A DNA stretch of 47,923 bases from Hydrogenophilus thiooxidans (GCF_019049855.1 NZ_JAHLSY010000016.1:1-47923); one strand, 5' to 3'; positions 9,052-18,708 are shown, counted from the stretch's first letter. Program-made: numbers and translations. Notes: generated by a model from the sequence alone, not told the origin.

Positions 9052-10599
9052 GTGAACCGTTCGCTCGCTATCCCCTCCTCGCTCTTGTCCCGCCCTTGGG
9101 CGCTTGGGCTCGCGTGCTGGAGTGTGGGGGGCAGCGTTGCGCTCGTTGCGTTTGCGCCGTTTGGGTGGTGGCCGTTGCTGCTTGTGGGCCTTGCGTGGCT
9201 TTTCCGGGCACTGGCTCGTGCCGCCCATTTTCGGGCTGCGGCAGCGGTCAGTGGTTTTTTCGCGCACGGATATTTTACCGTCGGCCTTTCGTGGCTCGCT
9301 GTGGCGCTCGCGCGTTACGGCGGTTTGCCCTGGGTCGTTGCCGCGGTGGCGGTCGCGCTCCTTGCCGCCTATTTGGCGCTTTGGTGGGCGATCGCGGGCG
9401 GGTTCACCCATTGGCTGTGGCGCCGTCTGGGTTCGACAAGCGCGTTCGTTCCCGCCGCGTTGTGGACGATCGCCGAATGGGGGCGTGGCGGATTGCTTAC
9501 CGGATTCCCCTGGTTCATGCCGGGATTTGCCGCGGCGCACGACGCCGGTCCGTTGGCGCTTTTCAATGGTTGGTTTCCGATCGTCGGTGCGCTCGGTGTG
9601 ACCTTTCTGATGGTTGCGCTTGCTGCCGCGTGGGGAAACGCACCCCGGCGGCTGCAGACCTGGGGCGTTACCTTGGGGGTTTGTGTGGCGGGGTGGGGCT
9701 TGGGGCAGATCGCATGGAGCGAACCGGCGGCGCCACCCGTCACGGTGAGTGTGATTCAGACCGCCGTTGCGCAGGACGAAAAGTGGGATGCGCGTCGCTG
9801 GCAGAGCCATTTCACGGAACTGACCCGCCAGGTGGCGCAGGCGAAGGGGGAGGTGGTGGTGACGCCGGAGACGGTGTTACCCCTTTTCGAAAGCGACTTG
9901 CCGCAAACCTGGCGAGCGGCGCTTGCGGCTGCGTTCGCACAAGGTAGCGACGCGCACGCATCGGATGCATCGAACAGAACGTTGTTGCTCGGGCTCTTTC
10001 GGCGCGACGCTACGGGAATCCACAATGCGCTGACCACGCTCGACGGTCGGTGGCACTATGACAAGCGGCAGTTGGTCCCCTTTGGCGAATTCATTCCGCC
10101 AGGGTTTCACGGGTTCGTCCGCTGGCTGGCAATCCCGTTCGCCGACCAGGCGCCGGGTGTGGCGGATCCGCCGCTGGGGGCTTGGCAGCGGGCGCACTGG
10201 GCGGCGAACATTTGCTACGAAAGCGCATTTGCCTATTGGGTGGTGCGTGACGTGCGCCGGGGTGCGCAGGTTTTGGTCAATGCCTCGAATTTTGCGTGGT
10301 ACGGCAAAACCCACGGTCAATGGCAGCACGCACAGATTGGTCGCGCCCGTGCACTCGAAACCGCACGCCCCTGGATTCAAGCGGTCAATGCGGGCGTGAG
10401 CGCTGTTTTCGACGAAAAGGGGCGTACGGTGGCGATCGCGGCGCCCTGGCGCGATGCGGTACTCGATGGGGTGATCGTCCCGCAACAGGGGCTGACGCCG
10501 TTCGCGCGCTGGGGCGGAGAGGCAAGCGTCGCGTTGTTGGCGCTGGCGCTCCTGGGGGCTGTGGTGTCGCGTCGCGGGGGTAACCGGGTTCGGTGCTAA
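9052..10599 (+). CDS. lnt: Apolipoprotein N-acyltransferase
   Basis: An inner-membrane enzyme that adds the third acyl chain to the N-terminal cysteine of lipoproteins using phospholipid as donor. It has 515 residues, as usual for the family. Seven or so hydrophobic segments occupy residues 15-225, followed by a periplasmic nitrilase domain. The catalytic triad is visible: E273 (VTPETVLP), K338 ([13 protein letters not shown]) and C388 (NICYESAF). Translation starts at GTG 9052, with no strong ribosome binding site. Its 3' end lies just before glyQ; the cluster corC-lnt-glyQS is common in betaproteobacteria. Confidence 0.96.
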   Translation: MNRSLAIPSSLLSRPWALGLACWSVGGSVALVAFAPFGWWPLLLVGLAWLFRALARAAHFRAAAAVSGFFAHGYFTVGLSWLAVALARYGGLPWVVAAVAVALLAAYLALWWAIAGGFTHWLWRRLGSTSAFVPAALWTIAEWGRGGLLTGFPWFMPGFAAAHDAGPLALFNGWFPIVGALGVTFLMVALAAAWGNAPRRLQTWGVTLGVCVAGWGLGQIAWSEPAAPPVTVSVIQTAVAQDEKWDARRWQSHFTELTRQVAQAKGEVVVTPETVLPLFESDLPQTWRAALAAAFAQGSDAHASDASNRTLLLGLFRRDATGIHNALTTLDGRWHYDKRQLVPFGEFIPPGFHGFVRWLAIPFADQAPGVADPPLGAWQRAHWAANICYESAFAYWVVRDVRRGAQVLVNASNFAWYGKTHGQWQHAQIGRARALETARPWIQAVNAGVSAVFDEKGRTVAIAAPWRDAVLDGVIVPQQGLTPFARWGGEASVALLALALLGAVVSRRGGNRVRC

Positions 10600-10637
10600 A
10601 ATTGCCAGATTACGTACTGGATTGCACCGAGACCGTG

Positions 10638-11549
10638 ATGAATGTCCCGACATTTCAAGAGATCATCCTGCGGCTGCAGACCTTCTGGGCCAACGAAGGG
10701 TGTGTATTGCTGCAACCCTACGATTTGGAAGTGGGTGCGGGAACGTCACACACCGCAACCTTCTTGCGCGCGATCGGACCGGAGCCGTGGTACGCAGCCT
10801 ACGTCCAGCCTTCGCGTCGCCCCAAAGATGGTCGCTATGGCGAAAACCCGAACCGGCTGCAGCACTATTACCAGTTTCAGGTCGTTCTGAAACCCAGCCC
10901 GCTCGATATCCAAGAGCGTTACTTGAAGAGCTTGGCGGCACTTGGGATCGACCTGAAACAGCACGATATCCGTTTCGTCGAAGATGACTGGGAAAACCCG
11001 ACGCTCGGTGCGTGGGGATTGGGTTGGGAAGTCTGGCTCGACGGGATGGAGGTGACCCAATTCACCTACTTCCAGCAGGTCGGCGGGCTCGACTGCCAAC
11101 CGGTCCTGGGCGAGATCACCTACGGGATTGAGCGTTTGGCGATGTACCTTCAGGGTGTGGAAAACGTCTATGACCTCCTCTGGTCGGTGACGCCGGATGG
11201 GCAGCGGATCACCTACGGCGATGTCTTTCACCAGAACGAAGTGGAGCAGTCCCGCTACAACTTCGAAGCGGCAAACGTCCCGTTGCTTTTCGAGTTTTTC
11301 AACCATTTCGAAGCGGAGGCGAAACGGCTGATGGAAGCCGCGTTGCCGTTGCCCGCGTATGAGATGGTTCTGAAAGCCGCGCACACGTTCAACTTGCTCG
11401 ACGCCCGTGGGGCGATTTCCGTCACAGAACGGGCGGGGTATATCGGCCGGATTCGGGCGCTGGCGCGTGCCGTGGCACAAGCCTATTACCAAAGCCGCGA
11501 AGCGCTCGGATTCCCGTTGCTTGCGAAGGAGACGCCCCATGCAGCGTAA
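10638..11549 (+). CDS. glyQ: Glycyl-tRNA synthetase alpha subunit
   Basis: The catalytic subunit of the alpha2beta2 glycyl-tRNA synthetase, which activates glycine with ATP. It has 303 residues, the same as E. coli GlyQ. The start [17 protein letters not shown] aligns with the family start, so the 15 in-frame codons upstream are not used. The class II core includes [13 protein letters not shown] and [22 protein letters not shown] (motif 2 region). The 3' end overlaps glyS by 11 bases. Confidence 0.97.
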   Translation: MNVPTFQEIILRLQTFWANEGCVLLQPYDLEVGAGTSHTATFLRAIGPEPWYAAYVQPSRRPKDGRYGENPNRLQHYYQFQVVLKPSPLDIQERYLKSLAALGIDLKQHDIRFVEDDWENPTLGAWGLGWEVWLDGMEVTQFTYFQQVGGLDCQPVLGEITYGIERLAMYLQGVENVYDLLWSVTPDGQRITYGDVFHQNEVEQSRYNFEAANVPLLFEFFNHFEAEAKRLMEAALPLPAYEMVLKAAHTFNLLDARGAISVTERAGYIGRIRALARAVAQAYYQSREALGFPLLAKETPHAA

Positions 11550-13632
11550 CGCATTGCTCGTCGAACTGGTCACCGAGGAGCTGCCGCCGAAGGCGCTCGC
11601 CAAACTCGGCGAAACGTTCGCCCGTGGGGTCGTCGAACGGTTGCGCACGGCAGGTCTGATCGCTGCTGATGCAGCGTGGCGGTGGTTCGCCTCGCCGCGG
11701 CGGCTCGCGGTTTGGGTGGGAGCGGTTGCGGCAAAAGGTGCGGACCACGAACAGCAGGTGCGCCTGATGCCCGTAGCCGTCGCGTACGACAGTGACGGAC
11801 AACCCACCACGGCGCTCATCAAACGGCTGGCGGCAAAAGGTCTCACACCGGAGCAGGCACCGCTTTTTCGTGCCCACGACGGCAAACAAGAGCAACTCTT
11901 TTTGCGGGAAACGGTGCCGGGAGCAGACCTGTTTGCGCAACTGGCCGAATGGGTGCGTGCTGCACTGGATGCCCTCCCGATCCCGAAACGGATGCGCTGG
12001 GGTTCGGGAGAGGAGACATTCGTTCGTCCCGTGCACCGTCTGGTGATGTTGTGGGGCGATCAAGTCGTTCCGGGAACCGCATTGGGCTTGGCGAGCGGTC
12101 GCGAAACGCTGGGACACCGCTTCCTCAGTCGCGGCGCGATCACCCTTGCGCACGCGGATGCCTACGAACCCACCTTGTTGGCCGAAGGGAAGGTGATCCC
12201 CGATTTTGCCGCGCGGCGCGAGGCGATCGCGAAGATGTTGGCAGAAGCGGCACAGAAGGCGGGGGCGCACCTGCGCGACGACCCGGATCTTTTGGACGAA
12301 GTGACCGCACTCGTCGAATACCCCGCGGTTTATCTCGGCACATTCCCTGAAGCGTTTCTGGCCGTGCCGCCCGAATGTCTGATCCTCACGATGCGGGCCA
12401 ACCAGAAATATTTTCCGCTCTTTGATGCCGCGGACCGGCTGACGAACCGTTTCCTGATCGTTTCCAACATGCGGATTGCGGACCCCAGCGCGATCGTTCG
12501 CGGCAACGAACGGGTGGTGCGCCCCCGTTTGGCCGATGCGCAGTTTTTCTTCGAACAAGACCGCAAAACGACGCTGGAGAGCCGCCTGCCGCGGCTTACC
12601 GAGATCGTCTATCACAACCGCATCGGGACGCTCGCGGAACGGGTGGCGCGTATCGAGGCGCTTGCGGGTGCAATCGCCCATCGCTTGGGCGTCGATCCCG
12701 TTTTGCCGCAACGCGCGGCGCGGTTGGCCAAGTGTGACCTCGTCACCGAAATGGTGGGCGAATTCCCCGAATTGCAAGGGGTGATGGGGCGGTACTACGC
12801 ATTGGCCGACGGCGAACCCCAGGAAGTAGCCGAAGCGATCGAAGATCACTACAAACCGCGTTTCGCTGGCGATGCGCTGCCGCGCCATCTGACCGGTACG
12901 ATCGTCGCGCTCGCGGACAAACTCGACGCCCTTGCCGGCCTCTTTGCGTTGGGTGAAACCCCTACGGGCGAAAAAGATCCCTTTGCGTTGCGGCGCGCAG
13001 CACTTGGGATCTTGCGCATGGTGATCGAGCACCCCGTACCTTTGCCGTTCGATCCGCTTCTCGACGCGGCGTTCCAGCTGCAGCCGGAGGCAGTGCGCCG
13101 TGCGGCTGGGCAGCGCGACGTGGTCGCGGAAATGCGCGCATTCTGCGACGAGCGCTTGCGCCATTGGTTGCGGGAAAGGGGCCACGCACCGCTCATGGTC
13201 GACGCGGTGCTTGCGGTCACCCCACAACGTATCGATACGGTACCCGCGCGGTTGTCCGCTTTGACAGCATTTGCCGAGCGCCCAGAGGCGCAGCGGTTGG
13301 CGGCGGCGCGCAAGCGCGTGGTCAATCTGCTGAAGAAAGCGGAGCTTGCCCACGTCGACGTCGATGTCGCGCTCTTTGCCGAACCGGCCGAAAAAGCGCT
13401 CTTCGAAGCGCTCGTGCGGGTCGAACCGTACCTGGCGTCACACATCGACAACGAAGCGTTCGACGCGGCACTCACCACGCTGGTCGCATTGGCTGAACCG
13501 ATCGATGCGTTCTTCGATTCCGTGATGGTGCTTACCGACGAACCGTTGCTGCGGATGAATCGGCTGGCGCTCTTGGCCCGTTTGCGTCGGGCGCTCGATC
13601 AGGTAGCAGATCTTTCGGTGCTTGCGGCATGA
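11539..13632 (+). CDS. glyS: Glycyl-tRNA synthetase beta subunit
   Basis: The tRNA-binding subunit of the tetrameric glycyl-tRNA synthetase, 697 residues as expected. The start [20 protein letters not shown] is the conserved N terminus, inside the end of glyQ, so the two chains are translationally coupled. The central HD-like region ([26 protein letters not shown]) and the C-terminal anticodon-binding DALR-type region ([12 protein letters not shown] onward) are both present. The stop overlaps the gmhB start by 4 bases. Confidence 0.97.
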   Translation: MQRNALLVELVTEELPPKALAKLGETFARGVVERLRTAGLIAADAAWRWFASPRRLAVWVGAVAAKGADHEQQVRLMPVAVAYDSDGQPTTALIKRLAAKGLTPEQAPLFRAHDGKQEQLFLRETVPGADLFAQLAEWVRAALDALPIPKRMRWGSGEETFVRPVHRLVMLWGDQVVPGTALGLASGRETLGHRFLSRGAITLAHADAYEPTLLAEGKVIPDFAARREAIAKMLAEAAQKAGAHLRDDPDLLDEVTALVEYPAVYLGTFPEAFLAVPPECLILTMRANQKYFPLFDAADRLTNRFLIVSNMRIADPSAIVRGNERVVRPRLADAQFFFEQDRKTTLESRLPRLTEIVYHNRIGTLAERVARIEALAGAIAHRLGVDPVLPQRAARLAKCDLVTEMVGEFPELQGVMGRYYALADGEPQEVAEAIEDHYKPRFAGDALPRHLTGTIVALADKLDALAGLFALGETPTGEKDPFALRRAALGILRMVIEHPVPLPFDPLLDAAFQLQPEAVRRAAGQRDVVAEMRAFCDERLRHWLRERGHAPLMVDAVLAVTPQRIDTVPARLSALTAFAERPEAQRLAAARKRVVNLLKKAELAHVDVDVALFAEPAEKALFEALVRVEPYLASHIDNEAFDAALTTLVALAEPIDAFFDSVMVLTDEPLLRMNRLALLARLRRALDQVADLSVLAA

Positions 13633-14183
13633 AGGTGATCGTGCTCGACCGGGATGGGGTGATCAACGAGCCGCGCAAACCCTTCTTGCGCGGCCCAGAG
13701 GACTGGGTGCCGCTTCCTGGGGCGATCGAGGCGATTTCGCTTTTGACCCAGTGGGGCTGGCGAGTGGTGCTCGCGATCAATCAATCGGTGATTGGCCGCG
13801 GCCTCATCACGGTCGACACGATGAACGCGATCCATGAACGGTTGATCAAACAGGCGGCGACCGAAGGGGGGCGGATTCACGCCATCTTCTTCTGTCCGCA
13901 CGCAGCAGATGCCAACTGTGCCTGTCGGAAGCCCAAACCGGGGATGTTGCGGACAATCGCACAACGCTTTGGGGTCGATATCACGAAGGTGCCGGTGGTG
14001 GGGGACCGTTTGCGTGACCTCCAAGCGGCCGCGGCGATCGGGGCGCAGCCCTGGTTGGTGCGCACCGGCTTTGGTGCGGAGACGGAACGCGAAGCCGCTT
14101 CCGAACTGCCGCCCGGCACCCAGGTCGTAGACGATCTGCTCGCTGTCGCCAAGAAGCTCATTGCGCAAACATCGTCGCGGTAA
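13629..14183 (+). CDS. gmhB: D-glycero-D-manno-heptose-1,7-bisphosphate 7-phosphatase
   Basis: A HAD-superfamily phosphatase that removes the 7-phosphate in the ADP-heptose pathway for the LPS inner core. It has 184 residues. The nucleophile and acid-base aspartates are D7 and D9 in LDRDG. The zinc-binding loop typical of GmhB is complete: C89, H91, C97 and C99 ([19 protein letters not shown]). [10 protein letters not shown] is the magnesium-binding motif. It overlaps glyS in ATGA and is followed by plsC, so this end of the cluster serves envelope synthesis. Confidence 0.93.
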   Translation: MKVIVLDRDGVINEPRKPFLRGPEDWVPLPGAIEAISLLTQWGWRVVLAINQSVIGRGLITVDTMNAIHERLIKQAATEGGRIHAIFFCPHAADANCACRKPKPGMLRTIAQRFGVDITKVPVVGDRLRDLQAAAAIGAQPWLVRTGFGAETEREAASELPPGTQVVDDLLAVAKKLIAQTSSR

Positions 14184-14192
14184 AGGAAAGCC

Positions 14193-15044
14193 ATGCGGTT
14201 CTCCTCCGTACCACGCCGCTTTCACTATCGTGCTCAGCCTGCGCCGCCGCCGCCCGATTTTCGCCCGGGGCGGCGCCCTTGCCCCAAATGGTGGGCAGCA
14301 GTGCGCTCCGCTTTTTTTCTCCTCTATCTTGCTGCGGTGACCGCGCCCTATTCGCTTTTTGCGCTGCTGGTTCGGCCGCTTTCGCCACAATGGCGCTACT
14401 ACCTGATTTCCCGTTGGGCGGTGGTCATCAGCTGGGGCATTCGGTGGATACTGGGCATTCGCTGGCATTATGAAGGGCTTGCGCACTTCCCGCAGCAGCC
14501 CGCGGTGATTCTGGCCAAACATCAATCGGCGCTCGAAACGATCGTTTTGCCCGCAACGCTTGCGCCGATGGTCTTCGTCTTCAAAAAAGAGCTATTGCGC
14601 ATCCCATTTTTTGGCTGGGGGATCGGCAGTTGCCCGATGATCCCGATCGACCGCAGCGCTGGCCGCGACGCCATCGAGCAGGTCGTCGCGATCGGTACAG
14701 AGCGGTTACGACAGGGGTTTTACGTAACGCTCTTTCCCGAAGGAACGCGGGTAGCGGTGGGGGCGACGCGTCGCTACAAAGCCGGGGGGGCGAAACTTGC
14801 GGTCGAAGCGGGTGTCCCTGTGGTGCCGATTGCCCACAATGCCGGTGAGATGTGGGCGCGCAACGCGTTCGTGCGCTACCCGGGTGACGTGCTCTTCGTG
14901 ATCGGGCCAACCATCGAAACGGCCGGGAAAAACCCCGATACGGTCATCGCCGCGACCGAATCGTGGATCGAAAGCGAAATGCGCCGCCGTTTTCCTTGGC
15001 ACTATCGAGAAGCAAAAGATGAGTTGGCACAACCGGTTGCGTGA
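14193..15044 (+). CDS. plsC: 1-acyl-sn-glycerol-3-phosphate acyltransferase
   Basis: A membrane acyltransferase making phosphatidic acid from lysophosphatidic acid. It has 283 residues. A proline-rich, basic N-terminal extension (residues 1-32) is unusual. A hydrophobic anchor follows at about 38-62. The catalytic motif reads H110-QSAL-E115, that is HX4E instead of the common HX4D. FPEGTR at 181-186 is the substrate-binding motif, and KKELLRIPFFGWG and VPVVPIAHN are the other blocks. AAGGA lies about 6 bases before the ATG. The 3' end overlaps the following barrel gene by 26 bases. Confidence 0.9.
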   Translation: MRFSSVPRRFHYRAQPAPPPPDFRPGRRPCPKWWAAVRSAFFLLYLAAVTAPYSLFALLVRPLSPQWRYYLISRWAVVISWGIRWILGIRWHYEGLAHFPQQPAVILAKHQSALETIVLPATLAPMVFVFKKELLRIPFFGWGIGSCPMIPIDRSAGRDAIEQVVAIGTERLRQGFYVTLFPEGTRVAVGATRRYKAGGAKLAVEAGVPVVPIAHNAGEMWARNAFVRYPGDVLFVIGPTIETAGKNPDTVIAATESWIESEMRRRFPWHYREAKDELAQPVA

Positions 15045-15987
15045 CCTACTCCTTTGGCTGTTCGGGGCGCTTGTTCCGAGTGTGCCCGCTTGGGGGCAAC
15101 TTGCGAGCCCCGACGCCCCGACCTGGTGGGATTTTGCTCATGCCGCCGCCTCGGATTCGGTGGTTACCTTGGCGCGTCGCCTCGACAGCTTCTTTGGTGA
15201 CCCGCGTGCCCTTGAAGATGAACGGGCGTACGAAAAGACGCAGCTACGGATTCGGGGCACAAGCGCCTACCATCGGCTCGATGGATGGGACCACGGCGTG
15301 CAGTTGCGCCTTCGGCTGCCCCTGCCGCTCGCGGAGCGGCGCTTGCGCCTGGTGGTCGATAGCTGGGACGACACCGAAAAGCCCCTTCCGGAGCGCGCCG
15401 AGCGTTTCGAACCGCTTTTGACCAGCAACCGGCGTTCGGAAGTGGGGGTGGAGTGGGGATTGCGCGAACAAGCGCCCAGCCAATGGGTGGTTCGGTTGAG
15501 CGGCGGCCCCAAAGTAAGCCTGCGCTACCGTCAAAGCTGGATGCTCACTGACCTATGGCGGTTCGAGCCGCGACCGCAGCTCTACTGGCACCGCGAGCGC
15601 GGCTTGGGGGCGCTGGTAGGTGCCGATCTGTTGCGCCCGGTGGGCAGTCAGAATCTTCTGCGTTTTTCGATCCAGGCCGACGAGTGGGGGTCCGCGGCAG
15701 GGAGCTACTGGCAGGTGGGGGCCGATTGGAGTCATCTCGTCGATGACGCGCGGGCGTGGAACCTATTCTGGACCACCAGCGGCGTAACCCAGCCGCAACA
15801 GGTGACCGAGCACCGCCTTGCGTGGCGTTGGCGCGCCAGCGTTTGGCGTCCGTGGTTTTTCTACGAAGTAGAGCCGAGCATCGGCTGGCGGCGGGAAGCG
15901 CTCGCCAACGCGGTGTGGCGCGGCCCGTTGCGCTTCGACCCTGCGGTGATGTTCCGTATCGAAATCGCTCTTGGCAAAGGGCGTTGA
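15019..15987 (+). CDS. Putative outer-membrane beta-barrel protein
   Basis: A 322-residue protein without a family I can name. A signal peptide is clear (LLLWLFGALVPSVPAWG, likely cut after about residue 26). The mature part is rich in Trp, Arg and alternating hydrophobic strands (LRLRLPLPLAERRLRLVVDSW, QWVVRLSGGPKVSLRYRQSW). The end (VMFRIEIALGKGR) has no terminal aromatic residue. I infer a periplasmic-facing or outer-membrane barrel protein. It starts inside plsC, so it is translationally coupled to phospholipid synthesis. Its tail carries the putative -35 of the next gene. Confidence 0.6.
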   Translation: MSWHNRLRDLLLWLFGALVPSVPAWGQLASPDAPTWWDFAHAAASDSVVTLARRLDSFFGDPRALEDERAYEKTQLRIRGTSAYHRLDGWDHGVQLRLRLPLPLAERRLRLVVDSWDDTEKPLPERAERFEPLLTSNRRSEVGVEWGLREQAPSQWVVRLSGGPKVSLRYRQSWMLTDLWRFEPRPQLYWHRERGLGALVGADLLRPVGSQNLLRFSIQADEWGSAAGSYWQVGADWSHLVDDARAWNLFWTTSGVTQPQQVTEHRLAWRWRASVWRPWFFYEVEPSIGWRREALANAVWRGPLRFDPAVMFRIEIALGKGR

Positions 15988-15999
15988 TTGTGCGATGAT
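15971..15999 (+). promoter_or_regulatory. Putative promoter of the TetR-family regulator
   Basis: TTGGCA (15971-15976), a 17-base spacer, and GATGAT (15994-15999). The -35 matches 5 of 6 consensus bases and the -10 matches 4. The operator-like dyad begins inside the -10 and covers the likely start site. Confidence 0.45.
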
Positions 16000-16017
16000 T
16001 GGAACGATTGTTTGAAA
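15998..16017. promoter_or_regulatory. PsrA-type operator candidate before the TetR gene (autoregulation)
   Basis: A dyad of the form GGAAC-N4-GTTTG. It fits the known PsrA pattern (C/G)AAAC-N2-4-GTTT(G/C) except for one left-arm base. Over 20 positions it closely follows the perfect site at 37109-37128, sharing the right arm GTTTGAA. It lies 13 bases before the regulator start codon, where bound repressor would block transcription. Autoregulation is an inference. Confidence 0.5.
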
Positions 16018-16029
16018 CGGATCGTGCTC

Positions 16030-16719
16030 ATGGCCCAAAAAACCCGTGGAGCGCAGCGTGCCCAAGCGGCATCGGCAGAGATCGACACGCGAGAACGCAT
16101 CCTCAACGTTGCAGAGGCCCTTTTTGCCGAACACGGTTTCGACGGGGCGTCGATGCGGATGATCACCGCCGCGGCGGGCGTCAATTTGGCTGCGGTCAAT
16201 TACCATTTCGGCAGTAAAGGGAAATTGATCGAGGAGATTTTTCGCCGTCGTCTGGTTTGGCTCAACGAGTTGCGTCGGCAGCGCCTCGACCAGCTGCAGC
16301 TAGAGGCAGAAAAGCTGGGCAAGTCCGTTCGCCCAAGCCGCATCCTCGAAGCCTTTTTCGGTTCCCTTTTCGATTTGGCGCGTGAACCCGGCGGCGAAGC
16401 GTTCCTTCGCTTGCTGGGGCGCACGCTCACCGACCCCTCTGCGTTCGTGCGCCGGGTTCTTGCAGCCGAATACGGCGATGTCCTGCAACGATATCTGGAA
16501 GCGCTCTACGCAAGCGTTCCCGATGTGCCGCACGAAGAGATCCTCTGGCGCTTTCACTTCATGCTGGGCGCGGTATCGTACGCGATCGCGGGCGTCGATG
16601 CGCTGCAACTCTTTGCTGGCGAGCATTTCGACGACCGCAACCTCGACCACCTGCGCGAACGGTTGATCAGCTTCCTGATCGGCGGACTGCGCGCGCCGCT
16701 GCCGCAATTTTCCAATTGA
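16030..16719 (+). CDS. psrA: TetR-family regulator, PsrA/FadR-like
   Basis: A 229-residue TetR-family repressor. The helix-turn-helix spans about residues 18-65 (TRERILNVAEALFAEHGF, then ITAAAGVNLAAVNYHFGSK). VNLAAVNYHFGSK and the C-terminal EILWRFHFMLGA resemble the fatty-acid-responsive regulator PsrA of pseudomonads. PsrA releases DNA when it binds long-chain acyl ligands and controls beta-oxidation genes. From memory of that family I infer the same role here. Consistent with this, a PsrA-type dyad lies just upstream and a better one lies before the CBS-fadD genes at 37.1 kb. The ATG at 16030 has a weak ribosome binding site. It converges with htrA, leaving only 2 bases between stop codons. 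Confidence 0.75.
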   Translation: MAQKTRGAQRAQAASAEIDTRERILNVAEALFAEHGFDGASMRMITAAAGVNLAAVNYHFGSKGKLIEEIFRRRLVWLNELRRQRLDQLQLEAEKLGKSVRPSRILEAFFGSLFDLAREPGGEAFLRLLGRTLTDPSAFVRRVLAAEYGDVLQRYLEALYASVPDVPHEEILWRFHFMLGAVSYAIAGVDALQLFAGEHFDDRNLDHLRERLISFLIGGLRAPLPQFSN

Positions 16720-16721
16720 GA

Positions 16722-17867
16722 TTATGGGGATTCCAGGGGTGGCCGTTCGGCGATCGTGACGGTCACCGTAAGTGGTTTGCCATTGCGTTCCAAAGTAAGC
16801 GCTACCTTTTCACCGGGGGGGAGTGCCGCTACCGCGTCGAGCGCTTCGGCAATCGCATGGACGGGCCGGTTGCCCACGGCACGCAGGATGTCCCCCTTCG
16901 CGATGCCAGCTCGTTGGGCGGGCGAATCGGGTAGCACCGCGGTGATCAAAACCCCGCCCGATTCGCCCCTTTCCTCAGCCGCATTGCCTGCGTCGACCAC
17001 CGGCTCCAATTGAACACCCAACCAGCCGCGGCGAACGCGCCCCTCGCGCACGAGCGCAGCGACGACTGGCCGCACCACGCGGCCGGGAATCGCGAACCCA
17101 ATGCCGATGTTGCCCCCGGACTGCGAAAAGATCGCCGTATTGATGCCAACGAGTCGTCCCGCGGTATCGACCAACGCGCCGCCCGAATTGCCTGGGTTGA
17201 TCGCCGCATCGGTCTGGATGAAATGTTCGAAGGTCGAAATGCCCAATTCGGTCCGCTCGAGCGCCGAGATGATCCCCATCGTCACGCTTTGTCCCACGCC
17301 AAACGGGTGGCCAATCGCTAACACGATGTCGCCCACCGCATAGCTGTCATCGGGGGCAAAGGGGAGCGGACGGAGCGAGAGCGCAGAAGGTGCGGTCAAC
17401 CGCAATACGGCAAGGTCGGTTTCGGCGTCTTTCCCGATCACTTGAGCCGAAGCTGCCGTTCCATCGGCGAAGCGGACGCGGACGCGGACGCGCTCTGCTT
17501 GCTCCACCACGTGGGCGTTGGTGACGATCAAACCGTCTGCGCTGATCACCACACCCGACCCGATTTCGCTGGGAAGCGGCTGCGGTAACGGAATCTGCGG
17601 GTGGTCGGGCGGAAGGGAGGGGGTTGGGGCGCCCGTACGCTCACTCGGTAAGACCGCAACGACCGCTGCCATTCCTGCGCGCGCCGCGGCACGGAAATCT
17701 TTCTCGGTGTGCGGCGGCGCGGTCGCAGACGGGGCGGTACGTTCAACGACCACCACCGATTCGCGTGCCCACCACCACTCAGGTTTGAGGTGGGCGAGAA
17801 CGAACCCCACGATCGCGACAGCAAGCACGGTGTACGCGATAATGTCCAACAAGCGACGACCGTTCAT
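16722..17867 (-). CDS. Membrane-anchored HtrA/DegS-like serine protease
   Basis: A periplasmic trypsin-like protease of the HtrA family, 381 residues. One membrane anchor at about residues 8-27 leaves the protease in the periplasm, as in DegS and AlgW. A Pro-rich linker (about 75-100) leads to the protease domain. The catalytic triad is complete: H119 (TNAHVV), D151 (DAETDLAVLRL) and S228 (GNSGG). One PDZ domain covers about 270-375. The single PDZ and the anchor favour a DegS/AlgW-like role in envelope stress signalling, but no rseA-like substrate gene is nearby. It is divergent from the Nif3-like gene, with only 16 bases between start codons. Confidence 0.9.
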   Translation of the reverse strand: MNGRRLLDIIAYTVLAVAIVGFVLAHLKPEWWWARESVVVVERTAPSATAPPHTEKDFRAAARAGMAAVVAVLPSERTGAPTPSLPPDHPQIPLPQPLPSEIGSGVVISADGLIVTNAHVVEQAERVRVRVRFADGTAASAQVIGKDAETDLAVLRLTAPSALSLRPLPFAPDDSYAVGDIVLAIGHPFGVGQSVTMGIISALERTELGISTFEHFIQTDAAINPGNSGGALVDTAGRLVGINTAIFSQSGGNIGIGFAIPGRVVRPVVAALVREGRVRRGWLGVQLEPVVDAGNAAEERGESGGVLITAVLPDSPAQRAGIAKGDILRAVGNRPVHAIAEALDAVAALPPGEKVALTLERNGKPLTVTVTIAERPPLESP

Positions 17868-17883
17868 CTAAAAGGAATCCGAG

Positions 17884-18648
17884 ATGCAGTTGTGGGAACT
17901 CACGGCGACGCTCGACGAGTGGCTCGCGCCGCACCTTTTTCGCGATTATTGCCCAAATGGTCTGCAGGTGGAAGGGCGTAGCGAAGTGCGCCGGATCATG
18001 ACTGCGGTGACGGCAAACCGCACCACGATCGAAGCAGCAGTCGCGGCCGAAGTGGACCTGCTGCTCGTGCATCACGGACTCTTTTGGAAAGGGGACGATC
18101 CGTGTCTCGTGGGGTTGAAACGCCGCCGCTTGCGCCCGCTGCTCACTGCAGAGGTTTCGCTCGTTGCTTACCATCTGCCGCTCGACGCCCATCCCGAAGT
18201 CGGGAACAACGCGGTCTGGGCGCAGGCGATGGGGTGGGTGACGCTCGAGCGTTTTGGTGATCAGTCTCTTGGCTGTCTGGGCGAGTGGGCGAACGAATCG
18301 GATCGCAACAACCTGCCTACCGTTGCGGCACTGGCAAATCGGCTGCAGGCAACCCTCGGCCACACCCCGCTCGTGGTGGGTGACCCCAATCGACAGGTGC
18401 GCCGTTTGGCGTGGTGCAGTGGCGCTGCCCAGAGTTATTTTCACGACGCAGTGGCCAAAGGGGTAGATGCATTCGTCACCGGGGAAATCTCCGAACCCTA
18501 CGTCCATCTGGCGCGCGAAAGTGGCGTTGCTTTTCTCGCTGCAGGACACCATGCGACGGAGCGCTTCGGTGTTCAGGCGCTCGGGGCGCGTCTGGCGCAA
18601 CGTTACGGCATCACGGTCACCTTCTTCGACGACCCCAGTCCGGTTTGA
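17884..18648 (+). CDS. Nif3-like dinuclear metal centre protein (YbgI family)
   Basis: A 254-residue member of the NIF3/YbgI family. These proteins form toroidal hexamers with a two-metal site; in E. coli YbgI is tentatively linked to cell-wall or GTP cyclohydrolase-like chemistry, and the true reaction is unsettled. Metal ligands are seen in LLLVHHGLFW (about residues 58-67), AYHLPLDAH (about 97-105) and AGHHATERFG (about 218-227). AAGGAA precedes the ATG. The promoter must lie inside the divergent htrA gene. The stop codon overlaps the -35 box of the next gene. Confidence 0.9.
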   Translation: MQLWELTATLDEWLAPHLFRDYCPNGLQVEGRSEVRRIMTAVTANRTTIEAAVAAEVDLLLVHHGLFWKGDDPCLVGLKRRRLRPLLTAEVSLVAYHLPLDAHPEVGNNAVWAQAMGWVTLERFGDQSLGCLGEWANESDRNNLPTVAALANRLQATLGHTPLVVGDPNRQVRRLAWCSGAAQSYFHDAVAKGVDAFVTGEISEPYVHLARESGVAFLAAGHHATERFGVQALGARLAQRYGITVTFFDDPSPV

Positions 18649-18673
18649 ACCTCGTCACCAACTTGCCTATAAT
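18645..18673 (+). promoter_or_regulatory. Sigma-70 promoter of the DUF2889 gene
   Basis: TTGAAC (18645-18650), a 17-base spacer and a perfect TATAAT (18668-18673). Transcription would start near 18680, about 29 bases before the ATG. The -35 overlaps the Nif3 stop codon. Confidence 0.75.
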
Positions 18674-18688
18674 TGGCGGTATCACAAC

Positions 18689-18704
18689 CATACGGTACCG
18701 TATG
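18689..18704. promoter_or_regulatory. 16-bp perfect palindrome in the 5' UTR of the DUF2889 gene
   Basis: CATACGGTACCGTATG is a perfect inverted repeat with no spacer. It lies just after the predicted transcription start and ends 4 bases before the start codon, taking the place of a normal ribosome binding site. A dimeric repressor site is the simplest reading; an RNA hairpin limiting translation is the alternative. I see no second full copy in the window. Confidence 0.55.
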
Positions 18705-18708
18705 TCTT

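Noticed and set aside
8788-9810. A 340-codon minus-strand frame across corC and lnt
   Set aside because: Arg/Pro-rich shadow of two real genes; no start signal and no recognised domain.
11422-13353. A 643-codon open frame on the minus strand across glyS
   Set aside because: It lies antisense to a clear glyS gene. Long antisense frames are common in GC-rich codon usage, and the protein is basic, low-complexity and unlike any family.
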